64,000 nucleotides of DNA from UBA4615 sp964399635. GTDB lineage: Bacteria > Pseudomonadota > Gammaproteobacteria > Burkholderiales > Burkholderiaceae_E. The position numbers were made by a program, and so were the translations under genes. Position 1 is the first letter of the stretch. Each line of letters starts with the position of its first letter. Positions 34,061 to 42,871 of the stretch are shown here, piece after piece. The notes beneath the pieces were generated by a model. The model did not search any database and was not told the origin of the DNA. It saw only the letters and a program-made list of their open reading frames with translations. The stretch covers positions 1-64,000 of the forward strand of contig CAYNRU010000011.1 of assembly GCA_964399635.1 (NCBI GenBank), in the 5' to 3' direction.

Positions 34061-36102
34061 CAGGGCTTGAAGGCGTGGACGAGGCGTCGCAGGTCGCGCA
34101 GGCGCTCGGGCGAGGCCGCGGTCGGATCGTACCGCAGCCGGTAGTACGCGGCGACGATGTCGCGCGCGTGGGCGGCGTCCTGTGGTTCCAGCAGCCGGTC
34201 GATGCGGTGCAGGTAGCGGCTCGCCGTCTCGTCCTGATTGCGCGGCGCTCCGATCGCGGCGAGCCGGTCGCAGAAGTCGGCATACGCCTGCTCGACCGGG
34301 TCGCGCGTGCGCGGCGGGCGCAGGGTGGTGAGCGCGATGCCGCCGATCACGAGCGCGAGCACGCCGGCGAGCGCACCCGCGAGCTCGCGCGGATCGGCCG
34401 CGTCGAGCCCCAGGCGCGCGAGCAGCGCCTGCTGGCGGCTCCGGTCGTAGCTGAGCACCCACTGGTTCCAGCTGTTGGCGAGTGAGTCGAGACCGTAGCG
34501 CCACTGCCGCAGCAGCCCGATGTCGGCCAGGCCGGGCAGCGTCGTGCCGCGCGTCTCGCGCATCGACTCCAGCGACATCGCGCCGTTCTCGATCCGCTCG
34601 GGTGCGACCGCGCCGGTGGGGTCGACGCGGACCCAGCCGCGGCCTGCCAGCCAGACCTCGGCCCAGGCGTGCGCGTCCGACTGGCGGATGATCCAGTAGT
34701 CGTCGCCCGGGTTGCGCTCGCCGCCCTGGTAGCCGGTGACCACCCGCGCCGGCACGTCGAGCGCGCGCATCAGCACCACGAAGGCGCTGGCGAAATGCTC
34801 GCAGAAGCCGGCCCGCGTCTCGAACAGGAACCGGTCGACCGGCGAGTCGACCAGCAGCGGCGGCGACAGCGTGTAGCGGAACGGCGCGCTGCGGAACATC
34901 GCGAGCGCGCGCTCGACCAGCCGCCCCTCGTTGTCCTCCTCGGCGCGCCACCGGGCGGCCAGCTCGAGCGTGCGCCGGTTCTCGCCGGGCGGCAGCTGCA
35001 GCCAGTCCTGCAGCGAGAGCCGGGTCTCGTTCAGGCCGATCCGGGCGTCGAGCCGCGAGGCGGCATCGAAACGGATCCGCCCGACCACCGGGTCGGCGGC
35101 GAGCACGTCGAAGTCCGGGCCGACCGAGCTCGCCAGGCCCGGCGCGCGCGGCAGCTCCACCGGTACGTCAAGGGCGAACAGCCAGCGGCGCGCGTGCGGC
35201 TCGAGCGTCGTACGGTAGCGCAGCGGCTCTCCTGCATCGGGGACCTCGACCTGCGCGCGTGGCGCGGGTGCGAGCTCGCGGTACACCGGGCGCCAGGTGC
35301 GGCCGTCGAAGTGGCCAAGCGTCGGGCCGCGCCAGTACATCGATGACGAGGGTGGCGACTCGCCCTCGAAGCGCACCCGGAAGGCGACGTCGTCGTTGCG
35401 GGCGAGCTGCGAGATCTGCCCCGGGGCCATCGTGTCCGACATGCCGGTGCGCCCGGCGTGCGCATCCTCGGGCATGCCCCACAGCGGCCCGTTGAGGCGC
35501 GGGAACAGCACGAACAACACCGCCGCAATCGGCAGCGCCTGCGCCAGCAGCACGCCGACCATCCGCAGCCGGCGCGCCATGCCGGCTTCGCGCTGCCCGA
35601 ACTGCATCGTCAGCATCGCGGCGAGCAGCGCCACGACGGCGCCCGCCGTCAGCGCCGCGCTCGCGAGCGACTGCGAATAGAAGAAGCTGGTCAGCAGCAG
35701 GAAGAAACACAGGAAGATGACCACGAACAGGTCGCGCCGCGCACGCATCTCCATCAGCTTCAGGCCGAGGAACAGCACGAGCAGCGCGACGCCCGCGTCG
35801 CGGCCGAAGACGGTGTCGTACTGGGCGATCACGCCGGCGGTGCAGGCCGCGGCCGCGACGAGGCGAACGGCCCTGCCGGGCAGCCCGCGGCCCGAGAAGA
35901 TCAGCCCCAGCCGCCAGATGAACAGCACGAAGAAGCCCGCTGAGCACCAGCCGGGCAGGTGCGGCACGTGCGGCATCATCGCGAGCGCGGTCGCCGCCAT
36001 CAGGACCAGCGTGTCGCGGCGCTCGCGCTCCCACTCGCCCCCGAGGCGGCCGCCGAGGACGCGCATCGAGAACGCCAGGCTGTTGCCGCGCCCCGTCGTC
36101 AT
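34060..36102 (-). CDS. TgpA-type membrane transglutaminase-like protein (DUF3488/DUF4129)
   Basis: A 680-residue inner-membrane protein. Several helices lie in about 30-210 (DUF3488), followed by a periplasmic transglutaminase-like domain with the triad C434 (GFCEH), H478 (DAHAWAE) and D494 (RVDPTG). Another helix sits near 560-580 and a cytosolic DUF4129 tail follows. Pseudomonas TgpA, the best-known relative, is essential and has been linked to the cell envelope. The genetic neighbours MoxR and DUF58 are its usual partners. It starts 7 nt after the DUF58 stop codon and ends overlapping mltB. Confidence 0.9.
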   Translation of the reverse strand: MTTGRGNSLAFSMRVLGGRLGGEWERERRDTLVLMAATALAMMPHVPHLPGWCSAGFFVLFIWRLGLIFSGRGLPGRAVRLVAAAACTAGVIAQYDTVFGRDAGVALLVLFLGLKLMEMRARRDLFVVIFLCFFLLLTSFFYSQSLASAALTAGAVVALLAAMLTMQFGQREAGMARRLRMVGVLLAQALPIAAVLFVLFPRLNGPLWGMPEDAHAGRTGMSDTMAPGQISQLARNDDVAFRVRFEGESPPSSSMYWRGPTLGHFDGRTWRPVYRELAPAPRAQVEVPDAGEPLRYRTTLEPHARRWLFALDVPVELPRAPGLASSVGPDFDVLAADPVVGRIRFDAASRLDARIGLNETRLSLQDWLQLPPGENRRTLELAARWRAEEDNEGRLVERALAMFRSAPFRYTLSPPLLVDSPVDRFLFETRAGFCEHFASAFVVLMRALDVPARVVTGYQGGERNPGDDYWIIRQSDAHAWAEVWLAGRGWVRVDPTGAVAPERIENGAMSLESMRETRGTTLPGLADIGLLRQWRYGLDSLANSWNQWVLSYDRSRQQALLARLGLDAADPRELAGALAGVLALVIGGIALTTLRPPRTRDPVEQAYADFCDRLAAIGAPRNQDETASRYLHRIDRLLEPQDAAHARDIVAAYYRLRYDPTAASPERLRDLRRLVHAFKP

Positions 36103-36109
36103 GGGTTCC

Positions 36110-37081
36110 TCAGTCCGGCGCGAGCGCCAGGGCTTCCAGGCAGGCGGCCCGGTGCATGGATCCCACGTCCAGCTCCAGCGTGGTGCCGGGGATCCGTAGC
36201 CCGTACTGCATGCCCGCGGCTTCGGCGTCGATCACCCAGCGCGTGAGCCGCGCGATGCGCGCCTCGGTGTCCATGCCGGAGGGCAGGTCGGTCCAGTCGA
36301 GCCACAGCTGGCCGCCCGTGCCGCCCTCGAACTCCCGGACCAGCAGCCCGTCGCCGCCGCTGCGCGCCATCGCTTTCCAGGCGAGGCGCCGCGGCGAGTC
36401 GCCCTCCCGGAAGGGCCGGATCGAGGCGACGTCGTCCTCGCCCCGCCCGCGCCCGACGTAGTCGCTGCCGCCCGAGCCGGTGTCCGGCAGCGGCGGCCCG
36501 GGTGTCTCCGGGCGCGGCAGCACCAGCATGCGGACCTGCGGATGCCACCAGGCCCAGGCGTGCCACAGGCCGAGCGGCCAGGTGGTCGACAGGCGCATGC
36601 GCGGCGGCTTGCGCCAGCCGCGCCGCTGCGTCGGCAGCGCGACCGCGATCAGCTGCTCGGCGCCGGCGGAGACGTCGATGCGGGTCGGCTGGGCCGTGCC
36701 TGGCACGGTCAACTCCATCGCGAATCGCTCCGCGCCGCCCGCGTTCTGCAGCAGCAGGCCCAGCTCGGCGAGCTCGCCCGCGTGGACCGGCTCGCAGCGG
36801 CCTGCCCGCAGCGTCAGCCCCAGCAGGTTGCGCCAGGTGTGCAGCATCGAGACCAGTCCGACGCCGGTCAGCAGGAAGGTCAGCGCGTAGCCGAGCGCCA
36901 GCGCGTAGTTGACCGCGGTGATCAGCATCGTCAGCAGCGCCGCACCGAACAGCAGCCCGGCGCGGGTGGGCAGGATGTAGACGCGGCGCCGGTCGAGTCT
37001 CAGCTCGCCGGCATGCGGGCCGCGCGCCAGCCTGAACGCAGGCGCGACGCGCTCCAGCCAGAGCATCACGTTGGCCTGCAT
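36110..37081 (-). CDS. DUF58 domain protein
   Basis: A 323-residue protein with two hydrophobic helices near residues 40-80 and a C-terminal DUF58 region. The signature around residues 215-235 (VASIRPFREGDSPRRLAWKAMAR) is typical of the family, which has a vWA-like fold. DUF58 proteins almost always sit next to a MoxR AAA+ ATPase, which is thought to act as a chaperone on them. The ATG at 37081 lies 20 nt after the moxR stop; the longer frame is antisense-like through moxR. Exact function is unknown. Confidence 0.87.
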   Translation of the reverse strand: MQANVMLWLERVAPAFRLARGPHAGELRLDRRRVYILPTRAGLLFGAALLTMLITAVNYALALGYALTFLLTGVGLVSMLHTWRNLLGLTLRAGRCEPVHAGELAELGLLLQNAGGAERFAMELTVPGTAQPTRIDVSAGAEQLIAVALPTQRRGWRKPPRMRLSTTWPLGLWHAWAWWHPQVRMLVLPRPETPGPPLPDTGSGGSDYVGRGRGEDDVASIRPFREGDSPRRLAWKAMARSGGDGLLVREFEGGTGGQLWLDWTDLPSGMDTEARIARLTRWVIDAEAAGMQYGLRIPGTTLELDVGSMHRAACLEALALAPD

Positions 37082-37101
37082 GCCCGATTCGGGTGCGGCG
37101 C

Positions 37102-38025
37102 TCAGGGCACGGCCACCGACTTGGACAACTCCGCGACCAGCTCGGCGCGCGCACGGTGGCTGGTGGCCGAGCCCTTGGCCGGGCGCAGTCGGTGGCCAGC
37201 CACCGCGGTGAGTACCGCCTGCACGTCGTCCGGGAGCACGTGGTTGCGGCCGTCGAGCAGCGCCCAGGCACGCGCGGCCTGCAGCAGCGCGAGCCCCGCT
37301 CGCGGGCTCAGGCCCTCGGCGAAGGTGGACGCGCGTCGGCTCTGCGTCAGCAGGTTCTGCACGTAGTCGAGCAGCGCGGGCGCGGTACGGATGTGGCGCA
37401 GCGAGCGTTGCGCCTCGACCATGTCGGCCGGCGTCATCCTCGGTTTCAGTGCGTCGAGCATCTCGCGACGGTCGTGGCCCTCGAGCAGCGCCCGCTCCGA
37501 CTTGGGGTCGGGGTAGCCGAGCTCGATGCACATGAGGAAGCGGTCGAGCTGCGACTCGGGCAGCGGGAAGGTGCCGATCTGGTCCTGCGGGTTCTGGGTC
37601 GCGATCACGAAGAAGGGCTCGGGCAGGCGGCGCCCCTCGCCGTCGACCGAGACCTGCCGCTCCTCCATCGACTCGAGCAGCGCACTCTGGGTCTTGGGCG
37701 AGGCGCGGTTGATTTCGTCGGCCAGCAGCACCTGCGAGAACACCGGGCCCGGGTGGAACACGAAGCGGTTGTTGTCGCGCTCGAACACCGAGACGCCAAC
37801 GATGTCGGAGGGCAGCAGGTCGTTGGTGAACTGCACGCGCTTGAATGCGAGGCCGAGCGACAGTGCCAGCGCCTGGGCGAGCGTGGTCTTGCCCACGCCG
37901 GGCAGGTCCTCGATCAGCAGGTGGCCGCGTGCCAGCAGGCAGGCCAGCGCGAGGCGGATCTGCGGCTGCTTGCCGACCACGACGCTGCCGACCTGTGCGG
38001 CCACCGCCTGGATTCGTTCGAGCAT
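37102..38025 (-). CDS. MoxR-family AAA+ ATPase
   Basis: A 307-residue AAA+ chaperone-like ATPase. Walker A is LPGVGKTT at residues 41-48, Walker B is the LLADEINRA segment near 98-106, and a sensor-like ATQNP follows. The C-terminal lid ends near residue 300. It is first in the operon moxR-DUF58-TgpA-mltB and presumably remodels the DUF58 partner. It is divergent from the enoyl-CoA hydratase-like gene across a 152-nt spacer with an AT-richer patch at 38031-38060. No operator is recognised. Confidence 0.93.
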   Translation of the reverse strand: MLERIQAVAAQVGSVVVGKQPQIRLALACLLARGHLLIEDLPGVGKTTLAQALALSLGLAFKRVQFTNDLLPSDIVGVSVFERDNNRFVFHPGPVFSQVLLADEINRASPKTQSALLESMEERQVSVDGEGRRLPEPFFVIATQNPQDQIGTFPLPESQLDRFLMCIELGYPDPKSERALLEGHDRREMLDALKPRMTPADMVEAQRSLRHIRTAPALLDYVQNLLTQSRRASTFAEGLSPRAGLALLQAARAWALLDGRNHVLPDDVQAVLTAVAGHRLRPAKGSATSHRARAELVAELSKSVAVP

Positions 38026-38177
38026 GAGGGCCTTTGATTTATGACGGTCGAGTGTAATCTATGGGTCCCAGGCGTCCGCCCGTCGCCCGACGGCCGGCGG
38101 CCCTGCGTCGGCCCCCGCGTGGGGGCGGTACAACCCTCGCGCGGCAGGCCGCGCGCAGACCTTGCCAGGAGACTCCG

Positions 38178-39005
38178 ATGACCGCCGTGACGCGTGCCGC
38201 GGAACCGCCCGCCGCCGATCGGGCCGATACGCCCGCCCTGCCCGAACCGCTCGCCCGCGTCGATGCCGGGCCCGTCGCCTGGTTGTGGCTCGACCGGCCA
38301 CGGGCCTACAACGCGCTGTCGGAATCGCTGCTCGCCGCGCTGCAGCGAGCGCTGGACGCGATCGCGGCCGATCCGTCGGTGCGCGCGGTCGTGATCGGCG
38401 GGCGCGGCCCGGCCTTCTGCGCTGGCCACGACCTGCGCGAGATGCGGGCCGATCCATCGCTCGAGTACTACCGCGCGCTGTTCGAGCAGTGCAGCCGCAC
38501 GATGCTCGCGATCCAGCGGATGCCCCAGCCGGTGATCGCGCGGGTGCACGGCATCGCGACTGCCGCGGGCTGCCAGCTGGTCGCGGCCTGCGATCTCGCA
38601 GTCTGTGCCGACGACGCCCGCTTCGCGGTGTCGGGGGTGAACCTCGGCCTGTTCTGCTCGACGCCCTCGGTCGCGCTGTCGCGCAACCTCTCGCGCAAGG
38701 CCGCGATGCGGATGCTGCTCACGGGCGACTTCATCGACGCGCGCACGGCACTCGAGCAGGGCCTGGTCAACGAGGCGGTGCCGGCGGACGCACTGGATGC
38801 CGCCATCGACGCGCTGCTCGCGCGCATCGTCGCCAAGCCCCGCGAGGCGATCGCCGCCGGCAAGGGCCTGTTCTACCGGCAGCTGGAGATGGGCGTCGAG
38901 GCGGCCTACCAGCTCGCCGGCCAGACGATGGCCTGCAACATGATGGAGGACAGCGCGCTCGAGGGCGTGCAGGCCTTCATCGAGAAGCGACCCCCCCGAT
39001 GGTGA
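38178..39005 (+). CDS. Enoyl-CoA hydratase/isomerase family protein (ECHDC3-like)
   Basis: A 275-residue crotonase-fold protein. The oxyanion-hole segments are clear (GRGPAFCAGHDL near 75-86 and IATAAGCQLVAACDLA near 124-140). The position where hydratases carry the second catalytic Glu reads GLFCSTP, as in ECHDC3-like proteins. Classical enoyl-CoA hydration is therefore doubtful; it may act on another acyl-CoA. Start ATG at 38178 has AGGAGA upstream. It is the first gene of a lipid-metabolism region and lies 40 nt before the oxidoreductase gene, so the two are probably co-transcribed. Confidence 0.82.
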   Translation: MTAVTRAAEPPAADRADTPALPEPLARVDAGPVAWLWLDRPRAYNALSESLLAALQRALDAIAADPSVRAVVIGGRGPAFCAGHDLREMRADPSLEYYRALFEQCSRTMLAIQRMPQPVIARVHGIATAAGCQLVAACDLAVCADDARFAVSGVNLGLFCSTPSVALSRNLSRKAAMRMLLTGDFIDARTALEQGLVNEAVPADALDAAIDALLARIVAKPREAIAAGKGLFYRQLEMGVEAAYQLAGQTMACNMMEDSALEGVQAFIEKRPPRW

Positions 39006-39045
39006 GCCGCGCCCTGCGCCCGCCCTCGCACCGGAGCCCCCCACG

Positions 39046-40080
39046 ATGACATCGAGTTCCGTCAACCGCCAGGTCCGCCTGGCCTCGCGCCCGGTCGGCC
39101 TGCCGACCCGCGCCAACTGGCAGATCGTCGACGCGCCCCTGCCGGAGCCGGTGGCCGGCGGCGTGCTCGTCAAGGCGCTGATGCTGTCGCTCGATCCGGC
39201 GATGCGCGGCTGGATGAACGAAGGCCGCAGCTACATCGAGCCGGTGGGCATCGGCGACGTGATGCGCGCGGGCGGCGTCGGCCGGGTGGTCGCCTCGAGC
39301 GCGCCGGGCTTCGCGGTGGGCGACCATGTAAGCGGCATGCTGGGCGTGCAGCAGTACTGCGCGCTCGATCCGGCCGGCATCAGGCGCGCCGGGCTCGCCA
39401 GGATCGATCCGCGCATCGCGCCGCCGGTCAAGTGGCTCAACGCGCTGGGCATGCCCGGCATGACCGCGTACTTCGGGTTGCTCGACGTCGGCCAGCCCAA
39501 GGCCGGCGAGACCGTCGTGGTGTCGGGGGCGGCGGGCGCTGTCGGGCAGACCGTGGGCCAGATCGCGAGGATCAAGGGCTGCCGCGTGGTCGGCATCGCC
39601 GGCGGCGCGGCCAAGTGCGAGTTCGTCGTCAAGGAGCTGGGCTTCGACGCCTGCATCGACTACAAGTCGGGCAGCGTGCGCGAGGGCCTGAAGCAGCATT
39701 GCCCCAAGGGCATCGACGTCTATTTCGACAACGTCGGCGGCGACATCCTCGACACCGTGCTCACCCGCATCAACCTCAAGGCACGGATCGTGATCTGCGG
39801 CGCGATCTCGCAGTACAACAGCACCGGCCCGGTGAAGGGTCCGTCCAACTACCTGTCACTGCTGGTGAACCGCGCCCGCATGGAGGGCATCGTGGTGTTC
39901 GACTACGCGGCCCGCTACCCGGATGCCATCCGGGACATCGCGCAGTGGATGGCCGAGGGCCGCTTCAAGTCGCGCGAGGACGTCGTCGAGGGGATCGACA
40001 CCTTTCCCGAGGCGTTGCTCAAGCTGTTCGACGGCGAGAACTTCGGCAAGCTGGTGCTGAAGGTCGGCGAGGCCGACTGA
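39046..40080 (+). CDS. Zinc-free MDR NADP-dependent oxidoreductase (CurA/LTB4DH-like)
   Basis: A 344-residue medium-chain dehydrogenase/reductase. The Rossmann motif is VSGAAGAVGQTVGQIA near residues 163-178. The zinc ligands of alcohol dehydrogenases are absent, as in the leukotriene B4 12-hydroxydehydrogenase / prostaglandin reductase and YncB/CurA subfamily, which reduce alpha,beta-unsaturated ketones and aldehydes with NADPH. The typical LSLDPAMRGWM and FDNVGGDILD blocks are present. It follows the enoyl-CoA hydratase-like gene by 40 nt and probably reduces or detoxifies enone products of lipid breakdown. Confidence 0.85.
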   Translation: MTSSSVNRQVRLASRPVGLPTRANWQIVDAPLPEPVAGGVLVKALMLSLDPAMRGWMNEGRSYIEPVGIGDVMRAGGVGRVVASSAPGFAVGDHVSGMLGVQQYCALDPAGIRRAGLARIDPRIAPPVKWLNALGMPGMTAYFGLLDVGQPKAGETVVVSGAAGAVGQTVGQIARIKGCRVVGIAGGAAKCEFVVKELGFDACIDYKSGSVREGLKQHCPKGIDVYFDNVGGDILDTVLTRINLKARIVICGAISQYNSTGPVKGPSNYLSLLVNRARMEGIVVFDYAARYPDAIRDIAQWMAEGRFKSREDVVEGIDTFPEALLKLFDGENFGKLVLKVGEAD

Positions 40081-40123
40081 CCGGGACGGCCTGGGCCGCG
40101 GGCGTCCGCCGGCCCCGCGGCCG

Positions 40124-41254
40124 CTACAGGCTGCGGCCGATGATGTTCTTGAGCACCTCCGACGTGCCGCCCGCGATCCGCATCACGCGCGCGTCGACCC
40201 AGGCGCGCCCGATGCCGTACTCGTTGGAGTAGCCGTAGCCGCCGTGCAGCTGCAGGAACTCGTCGAGGAAGCGGCCGAGCAGCTCGGTGCCGACCAGCTT
40301 GGCCATCGCGGCGCGCTCGCTGGTGATCCCGCCCTCGAGATGCTCGACGATGCAGGCGTCCACGAAGCTGCGCAGCATCGCGATGTAGGCCTTGGCCTCG
40401 GCGAGCTTGAAGGTGCTGTTCTGGAACGAGATGATCGGGTTGCCGAAGACCTTGCGCTCGGTCGTGTACTGCTTGACCGCCTCGTACTGGGTCTCGAGGA
40501 TCGCCGCGCAGCGCATCGCGATCACCAGGCGTTCCTGGGGCAGCTGCTCCATCAGGTACACGAAGCCGCGCCCCTCCTCGCCCACCAGGTTGCCGAGCGG
40601 CACGCGGACGTCGTCGAAGAACAGCTCGGCGGTGTCCTGCGCCTTGAGGCCGATCTTGTCCATCGGCTGGCTCTTGGTGAAGCCCGGCGTGCCTTCCTCG
40701 ACCGCGATCAGCGACACGCCGCGGGCGCCCGCCGCCGGGTCGGTCTTGCAGGCGACCAGCACCACGCCGCAGTTGAAGCCGTTGGTGATCCAGACCTTCT
40801 GGCCGCTGATCACCCAGTGATCGCCGTCGCGCACGGCGCGGGTGCGCATGTTCTTGAGGTCGCTGCCCGTGCCGGGCTCGGTCATCCCGATCGAGCCGAT
40901 GATCTCGCCGCTGCACAGTCGCGGCAGCAGCTGCTGCTTGAGGGCCTCGCTGCCGTAGTGCATCAGGTAGGGCGACACCATGTCCGAGTGCACCGCGAAG
41001 CCCAGGTTGGCGCCGACCCGCACGAACTCCTCGGTGACGACGCAGGCGTGCAGGAAGGTCCCGCCGCCGCCGCCGTACTCGGTGGGGATGGTGGTGCACA
41101 GCAGGCCCGCCTCGCCGGCCTTGCGCCAGAACTCGCGCGGGCTCACGCCCGCCTTCTCCCAGTCGCGGAAGTGAGGGACGACCTCGCGCTCGCAGAAGCG
41201 TCGGGCCTGCTCGCGGAACTGCTCGTGCTCTTCGGTGAACAGGGTGCGCTTCAT
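40124..41254 (-). CDS. Acyl-CoA dehydrogenase (long-chain/isovaleryl-like base position)
   Basis: A 376-residue FAD flavoenzyme oxidising an acyl-CoA at the alpha-beta carbons. The motifs GMTEPGTGSDL and WITNG in the first half and GGYGYSNEYG near the C-terminus mark the family. The usual catalytic Glu in the IYEGT loop is Gly here (IAGGTSEV). Instead E241 in LPQERL occupies the site used by isovaleryl- and long-chain acyl-CoA dehydrogenases. It is a single gene on the minus strand, between the MDR oxidoreductase and the SDR gene. Electrons would go to the ETF encoded 3 kb away. Confidence 0.92.
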   Translation of the reverse strand: MKRTLFTEEHEQFREQARRFCEREVVPHFRDWEKAGVSPREFWRKAGEAGLLCTTIPTEYGGGGGTFLHACVVTEEFVRVGANLGFAVHSDMVSPYLMHYGSEALKQQLLPRLCSGEIIGSIGMTEPGTGSDLKNMRTRAVRDGDHWVISGQKVWITNGFNCGVVLVACKTDPAAGARGVSLIAVEEGTPGFTKSQPMDKIGLKAQDTAELFFDDVRVPLGNLVGEEGRGFVYLMEQLPQERLVIAMRCAAILETQYEAVKQYTTERKVFGNPIISFQNSTFKLAEAKAYIAMLRSFVDACIVEHLEGGITSERAAMAKLVGTELLGRFLDEFLQLHGGYGYSNEYGIGRAWVDARVMRIAGGTSEVLKNIIGRSL

Positions 41255-41386
41255 GGGGGTCCGCAGGTGAGTGGCCGGCCGGCGCGTCGGGCGCGGGGCG
41301 ACGGGGGTCCGCGGACGGGTCGCCGCCCCGGGGCGCCGGACTGGCGTGGTGCAGGGATGCTCGGCCGCGCGAAGGGGTTCGTGCCA

Positions 41387-41392
41387 TAGAAT
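41387..41392 (+). promoter_or_regulatory. Candidate -10 (TAGAAT) for the SDR gene
   Basis: TAGAAT lies 91 nt upstream of the SDR start in the 229-nt divergent spacer. No good -35 is visible, so this is a weak prediction. Confidence 0.3.
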
Positions 41393-41483
41393 GTTCCCAT
41401 CCGGGCGCCGGCCGCGTCAATCCGCGGTCGAGGGGCTGCGTCGCATGCGCAGGCCGGATCGCCCGGTCCACGGGAGGATCAGC

Positions 41484-42308
41484 ATGGGGCAACTCGACGG
41501 ACGCGTGGCGATCGTCACCGGATCGGGCCGCGGCATCGGCCAGCAGATCGCGCTGCGGCTCGCCCGCGACGGCGCGCGGATCGTGGTCAACGACCTGGAC
41601 GAGGCGCCAGCGCTCGAGACCATCGCGCTGGTGCGCCAGGCCGGCAGCGAGGCGGTCGCCTGCAACGGCGACGTCGCGGCGCCCGATTTCGGCGAGCGTG
41701 TCGTGAAGACGGCGCTGGATGCCTTCGGCGACGCGCACATCGTCGTCAACAATGCCGGCTACACCTGGGACAACGTCATCCAGAAGATGGAGGACGAGCA
41801 GTGGGATGCGATCCTGGACGTGCACCTGAAGGCGCCGTTCCGAATCCTGCGCGCCTTCTTCTCGCACCTGAAGCCGGCGGTCGAGCGCGAGTCACGCGAG
41901 GGCCGTCGCGTGGTCCGCAAGGTGGTCAACATCTCGTCGACCTCCGGCGTCAACGGCAATGCGGGCCAGGTCAACTATTCGTCGGCCAAGGCCGGCGTGC
42001 TCGGCCTGACCAGGACGCTCGCCAAGGAATGGGGCCGCTACAACGTGACCGTCAACGCGGTCGCCTTCGGTTACATCCAGACGCGCCTCACGCAGCCGCT
42101 TCAGGAGGGCGACCCCGGCAAGATCGCGGTGCAGGGCCGCGAGGTGAAGGTCGGTGTCCAGGCGGGCCGCATCGCGGCGATGTCGCAGATGATCCCGCTC
42201 GGGCGAGGCGGCACGCCAGAGGAGGCAGCGGGCTCGGTCTACCTGTTCTGCAGCCCCGACAGCGACTACGTGAGCGGGCAGACGCTGGTGGTGACCGGCG
42301 GGCTCTGA
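41484..42308 (+). CDS. SDR-family oxidoreductase (FabG-like)
   Basis: A 274-residue classical short-chain dehydrogenase. The cofactor loop is TGSGRGIG near 12-19, NNAG occurs at 89-92, and the catalytic set is S152, Y165 and K169 in the YSSAK context. It probably acts as a 3-hydroxyacyl-CoA or ketoacyl reductase given the neighbours, but the substrate is not defined. Insertions near 131-145 and 205-225 make it longer than FabG (about 245). The ATG at 41484 has GGGAGG upstream. It is convergent with marR (32 nt between stops). Confidence 0.88.
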   Translation: MGQLDGRVAIVTGSGRGIGQQIALRLARDGARIVVNDLDEAPALETIALVRQAGSEAVACNGDVAAPDFGERVVKTALDAFGDAHIVVNNAGYTWDNVIQKMEDEQWDAILDVHLKAPFRILRAFFSHLKPAVERESREGRRVVRKVVNISSTSGVNGNAGQVNYSSAKAGVLGLTRTLAKEWGRYNVTVNAVAFGYIQTRLTQPLQEGDPGKIAVQGREVKVGVQAGRIAAMSQMIPLGRGGTPEEAAGSVYLFCSPDSDYVSGQTLVVTGGL

Positions 42309-42340
42309 CGGTCGCGGCGCGCGCGGGGCGTCACGCGCGC

Positions 42341-42784
42341 TCAGTCCCAGTCGGCCGCGAGCAGCGCCTTGAGCTCGTCGAGCCGCTCGCGTCCGATCCG
42401 TGCCGCGATCCGCTCCTCCACCCGGTCGATGATCTGCCCGCCGGCGCGGTTCACCTGGCGGCCGCGCTCGGTGTAGACCACGAGCTTGGTGTTGCGCCGG
42501 TCGGGGTCGTCGCGGATCTCGAGGATGCCGCGGCGCGCGAGCTCGACCACCGTCTTGTGCACGGCCTGGCGCGATATGGCGAGCCGACGGGCGAGCTCCG
42601 ACATGCTCATCGGCTTGCCGCCCATGTGGGCGAGCAGGCGGCTTTGCGCCGGCGTGATGTAGGCGTACTCGCTGCGCTTGACCCCGGACATGATCTCGCG
42701 GGCGAACCAGTCGGAGCGGGCGAGCAGCAGCAGCTTCAGGTTGGCGGGCATCGATCGGCGTGGGCAGGGCGCGGTGGCGTGCAT
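42341..42784 (-). CDS. MarR-family transcriptional regulator
   Basis: A winged helix-turn-helix repressor of 147 residues. The recognition part is SMSELARRLAISRQAVHKTV near 60-79 and the wing follows with RRN. An in-frame TTG at 42805 would add 7 residues, but the predicted transcription start lies at about 42803, so the ATG at 42784 is more likely. It is divergent from etfB-etfA. Two palindromes between the genes (42788-42803 and 42834-42849) overlap its own promoter and the etf promoter region, implying autorepression and control of acyl-CoA oxidation, perhaps by an acyl-CoA ligand. Confidence 0.87.
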   Translation of the reverse strand: MHATAPCPRRSMPANLKLLLLARSDWFAREIMSGVKRSEYAYITPAQSRLLAHMGGKPMSMSELARRLAISRQAVHKTVVELARRGILEIRDDPDRRNTKLVVYTERGRQVNRAGGQIIDRVEERIAARIGRERLDELKALLAADWD

Positions 42785-42787
42785 CTC

Positions 42788-42803
42788 GTCAACAGTGGTT
42801 GAC
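42788..42803. promoter_or_regulatory. MarR operator 1
   Basis: GTCAAC-AGTG-GTTGAC is a perfect 6-bp inverted repeat at the predicted marR transcription start. It shares both half-sites with operator 2, whose centre is 46 bp away. Confidence 0.7.
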
Positions 42804-42809
42804 AAGATA

Positions 42810-42838
42810 ATTTTCCCGGCCTATCCTCGCCTTGTCAA
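42810..42838 (-). promoter_or_regulatory. Predicted marR promoter
   Basis: On the minus strand a perfect TTGACA (42838-42833) is followed by 17 nt and GAAAAT (42815-42810). The -35 lies inside operator 2 and the predicted start falls in operator 1, a layout suited to autorepression. Confidence 0.6.
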
Positions 42839-42849
42839 CCATGGTTGAC
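42834..42849. promoter_or_regulatory. MarR operator 2
   Basis: GTCAACCA-TGGTTGAC is a perfect 16-bp palindrome. It covers the marR -35 on one strand and lies just upstream of the etfBA -10 on the other, so one bound dimer could block both promoters. Confidence 0.75.
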
Positions 42850-42871
42850 GGCATGGACGGCGGCCGGTGCC

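Noticed and set aside
42785..42805. TTG start for MarR at 42805
   Set aside because: The predicted transcription start is at about 42803, and the extra codons fall inside operator 1; the ATG at 42784 fits better.
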